A DNA stretch of 21,508 nucleotides, taken from contig URAC01000009.1 of assembly GCA_900545735.1 (NCBI GenBank), positions 1 to 21,508 on the forward strand, given 5' to 3'. Origin of the DNA: an uncultured Bacillota bacterium. Lineage in GTDB: Bacteria; Bacillota; Clostridia; Christensenellales; UBA1242. Both the position numbers and the translations under genes were made by a program. Below are positions 21,124 through 21,508 of the stretch, piece by piece (the first letter of the stretch is position 1; each line of letters opens with the position of its first letter). The notes below the pieces were generated by a model. The model was not told the DNA's origin and did not search any database. It saw only the letters and a list, made by a program, of their open reading frames with translations.

Positions 21124-21405
21124 TTATAAGCTTTGAATTTCGTTTATGATGTCTTCGTGAGTAACATCATATTTTTCGTGCATTTCGATATATTCGTCTT
21201 GAATTTTGTTGATTGAGTTAAATTTCAATTCTGATTCATACAAGTCTGTTGGAGCAATAACATTAGCCATAGCAGCATAAATGCAAAACTCACCTATTGC
21301 CAAAGCACAATTAGCCAAACTTGATAAAATGCTTTTCTTATTTTCAATTTTATTTAACATTGTGTTTGCTGGATAATCTTTTCTAAAATCGTTTAATGTA
21401 TACAT
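21124..21405 (-). CDS. Unrecognised 94-residue protein
   Basis: No family recognised. ATG 21405 is chosen because AAAGGAG lies 6 nt upstream; the frame continues a little further but without a ribosome site. The protein looks all-helical: a basic start (MYTLNDFRKDYPANTMLNKI), a moderately hydrophobic middle (about 33-53: LANCALAIGEFCIYAAMANV) that could be an amphipathic or short membrane helix, and an acidic end. It is 58 nt upstream of the penicillin-binding-protein gene with no clear terminator between, so they may share a transcript. Confidence 0.75.
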   Translation of the reverse strand: MYTLNDFRKDYPANTMLNKIENKKSILSSLANCALAIGEFCIYAAMANVIAPTDLYESELKFNSINKIQDEYIEMHEKYDVTHEDIINEIQSL

Positions 21406-21428
21406 AACTATCTCCTTTAATTCAATTA

Positions 21429-21457
21429 ACTTTAACATCAAAATGAGTTGTTGTCAA
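21429..21457 (-). promoter_or_regulatory. Promoter of the 94-residue protein gene
   Basis: A perfect TTGACA (21457-21452), a 17-nt spacer and TAAAGT (21434-21429) on the minus strand. The weak -10 box is preceded by TGT, an extended -10 element. It may also drive the penicillin-binding-protein gene downstream, for which I see no better promoter. Confidence 0.65.
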
Positions 21458-21508
21458 TATGTATTTTTCAAAATTTTAATTTTAATTTTGACTTTTTAAT
21501 TAATATAC

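Noticed and set aside
1..21508. tRNA, rRNA, CRISPR array, insertion sequence or prophage
   Set aside because: No tRNA cloverleaf, spaced direct repeats, transposase or integrase seen in any part of the window.

Overview
The window is a contig end from an AT-rich Gram-positive-type bacterium, most likely an uncultured member of the Bacillota (Clostridia side). The reasons are the low GC content, AGGAGG-like ribosome binding sites before nearly every gene, the S10-spc-alpha gene order with adk-map-(KOW protein)-infA-rpmJ, the zinc-ribbon S14, and a division or sporulation transpeptidase with a PASTA domain. TGA is used as a stop (adk, rplP), so this is not a code-4 mollicute. Genus and species cannot be read from the sequence.

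Bases 1-44 are not biological. They are an Illumina Nextera i7 adapter (end of P7, an 8-base index, transposase read-2 sequence) left on the contig end. It cuts off a small minus-strand gene (45-202). Next come a terminator, rnhA (RNase HI, apparently leaderless) and the terminator of the ribosomal operon.

Bases 857-16432 hold one unbroken minus-strand superoperon of 32 genes, read from right to left: rpsJ-rplC-rplD-rplW-rplB-rpsS-rplV-rpsC-rplP-rpmC-rpsQ-rplN-rplX-rplE-rpsZ-rpsH-rplF-rplR-rpsE-rpmD-rplO-secY-adk-map-KOW protein-infA-rpmJ-rpsM-rpsK-rpsD-rpoA-rplQ. It supplies the core of both ribosomal subunits, the translocon SecY, adenylate kinase, methionine aminopeptidase, IF-1 and the RNA polymerase alpha subunit. 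Genes are a few bases apart or overlap as ATGA or TAATG, and the only sizeable internal gap is before rpsM. A strong promoter (TTGACT-17-TATTAT) and a leader of about 295 nt precede rpsJ. The operon ends at a hairpin terminator after rplQ.

Bases 16433-16945 form a divergent regulatory region. From it, on the plus strand and behind a perfect TTGACA-17-TATAAT promoter, runs an unrecognised 517-residue protein: an acidic repeat-bearing N-terminal half, one membrane segment and a long lysine-rich C-terminal half. A shared terminator separates it from a converging minus-strand gene for an unrecognised four-helix membrane protein. The right end holds a class B penicillin-binding protein with a PASTA domain (FtsI/SpoVD type) and, upstream of it, an unrecognised 94-residue protein with its own promoter.

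I found no convincing new multi-gene system. The points most worth a second look are the 517-residue protein, the S10 leader, leaderless rnhA, the enlarged L17, and the adapter artefact.
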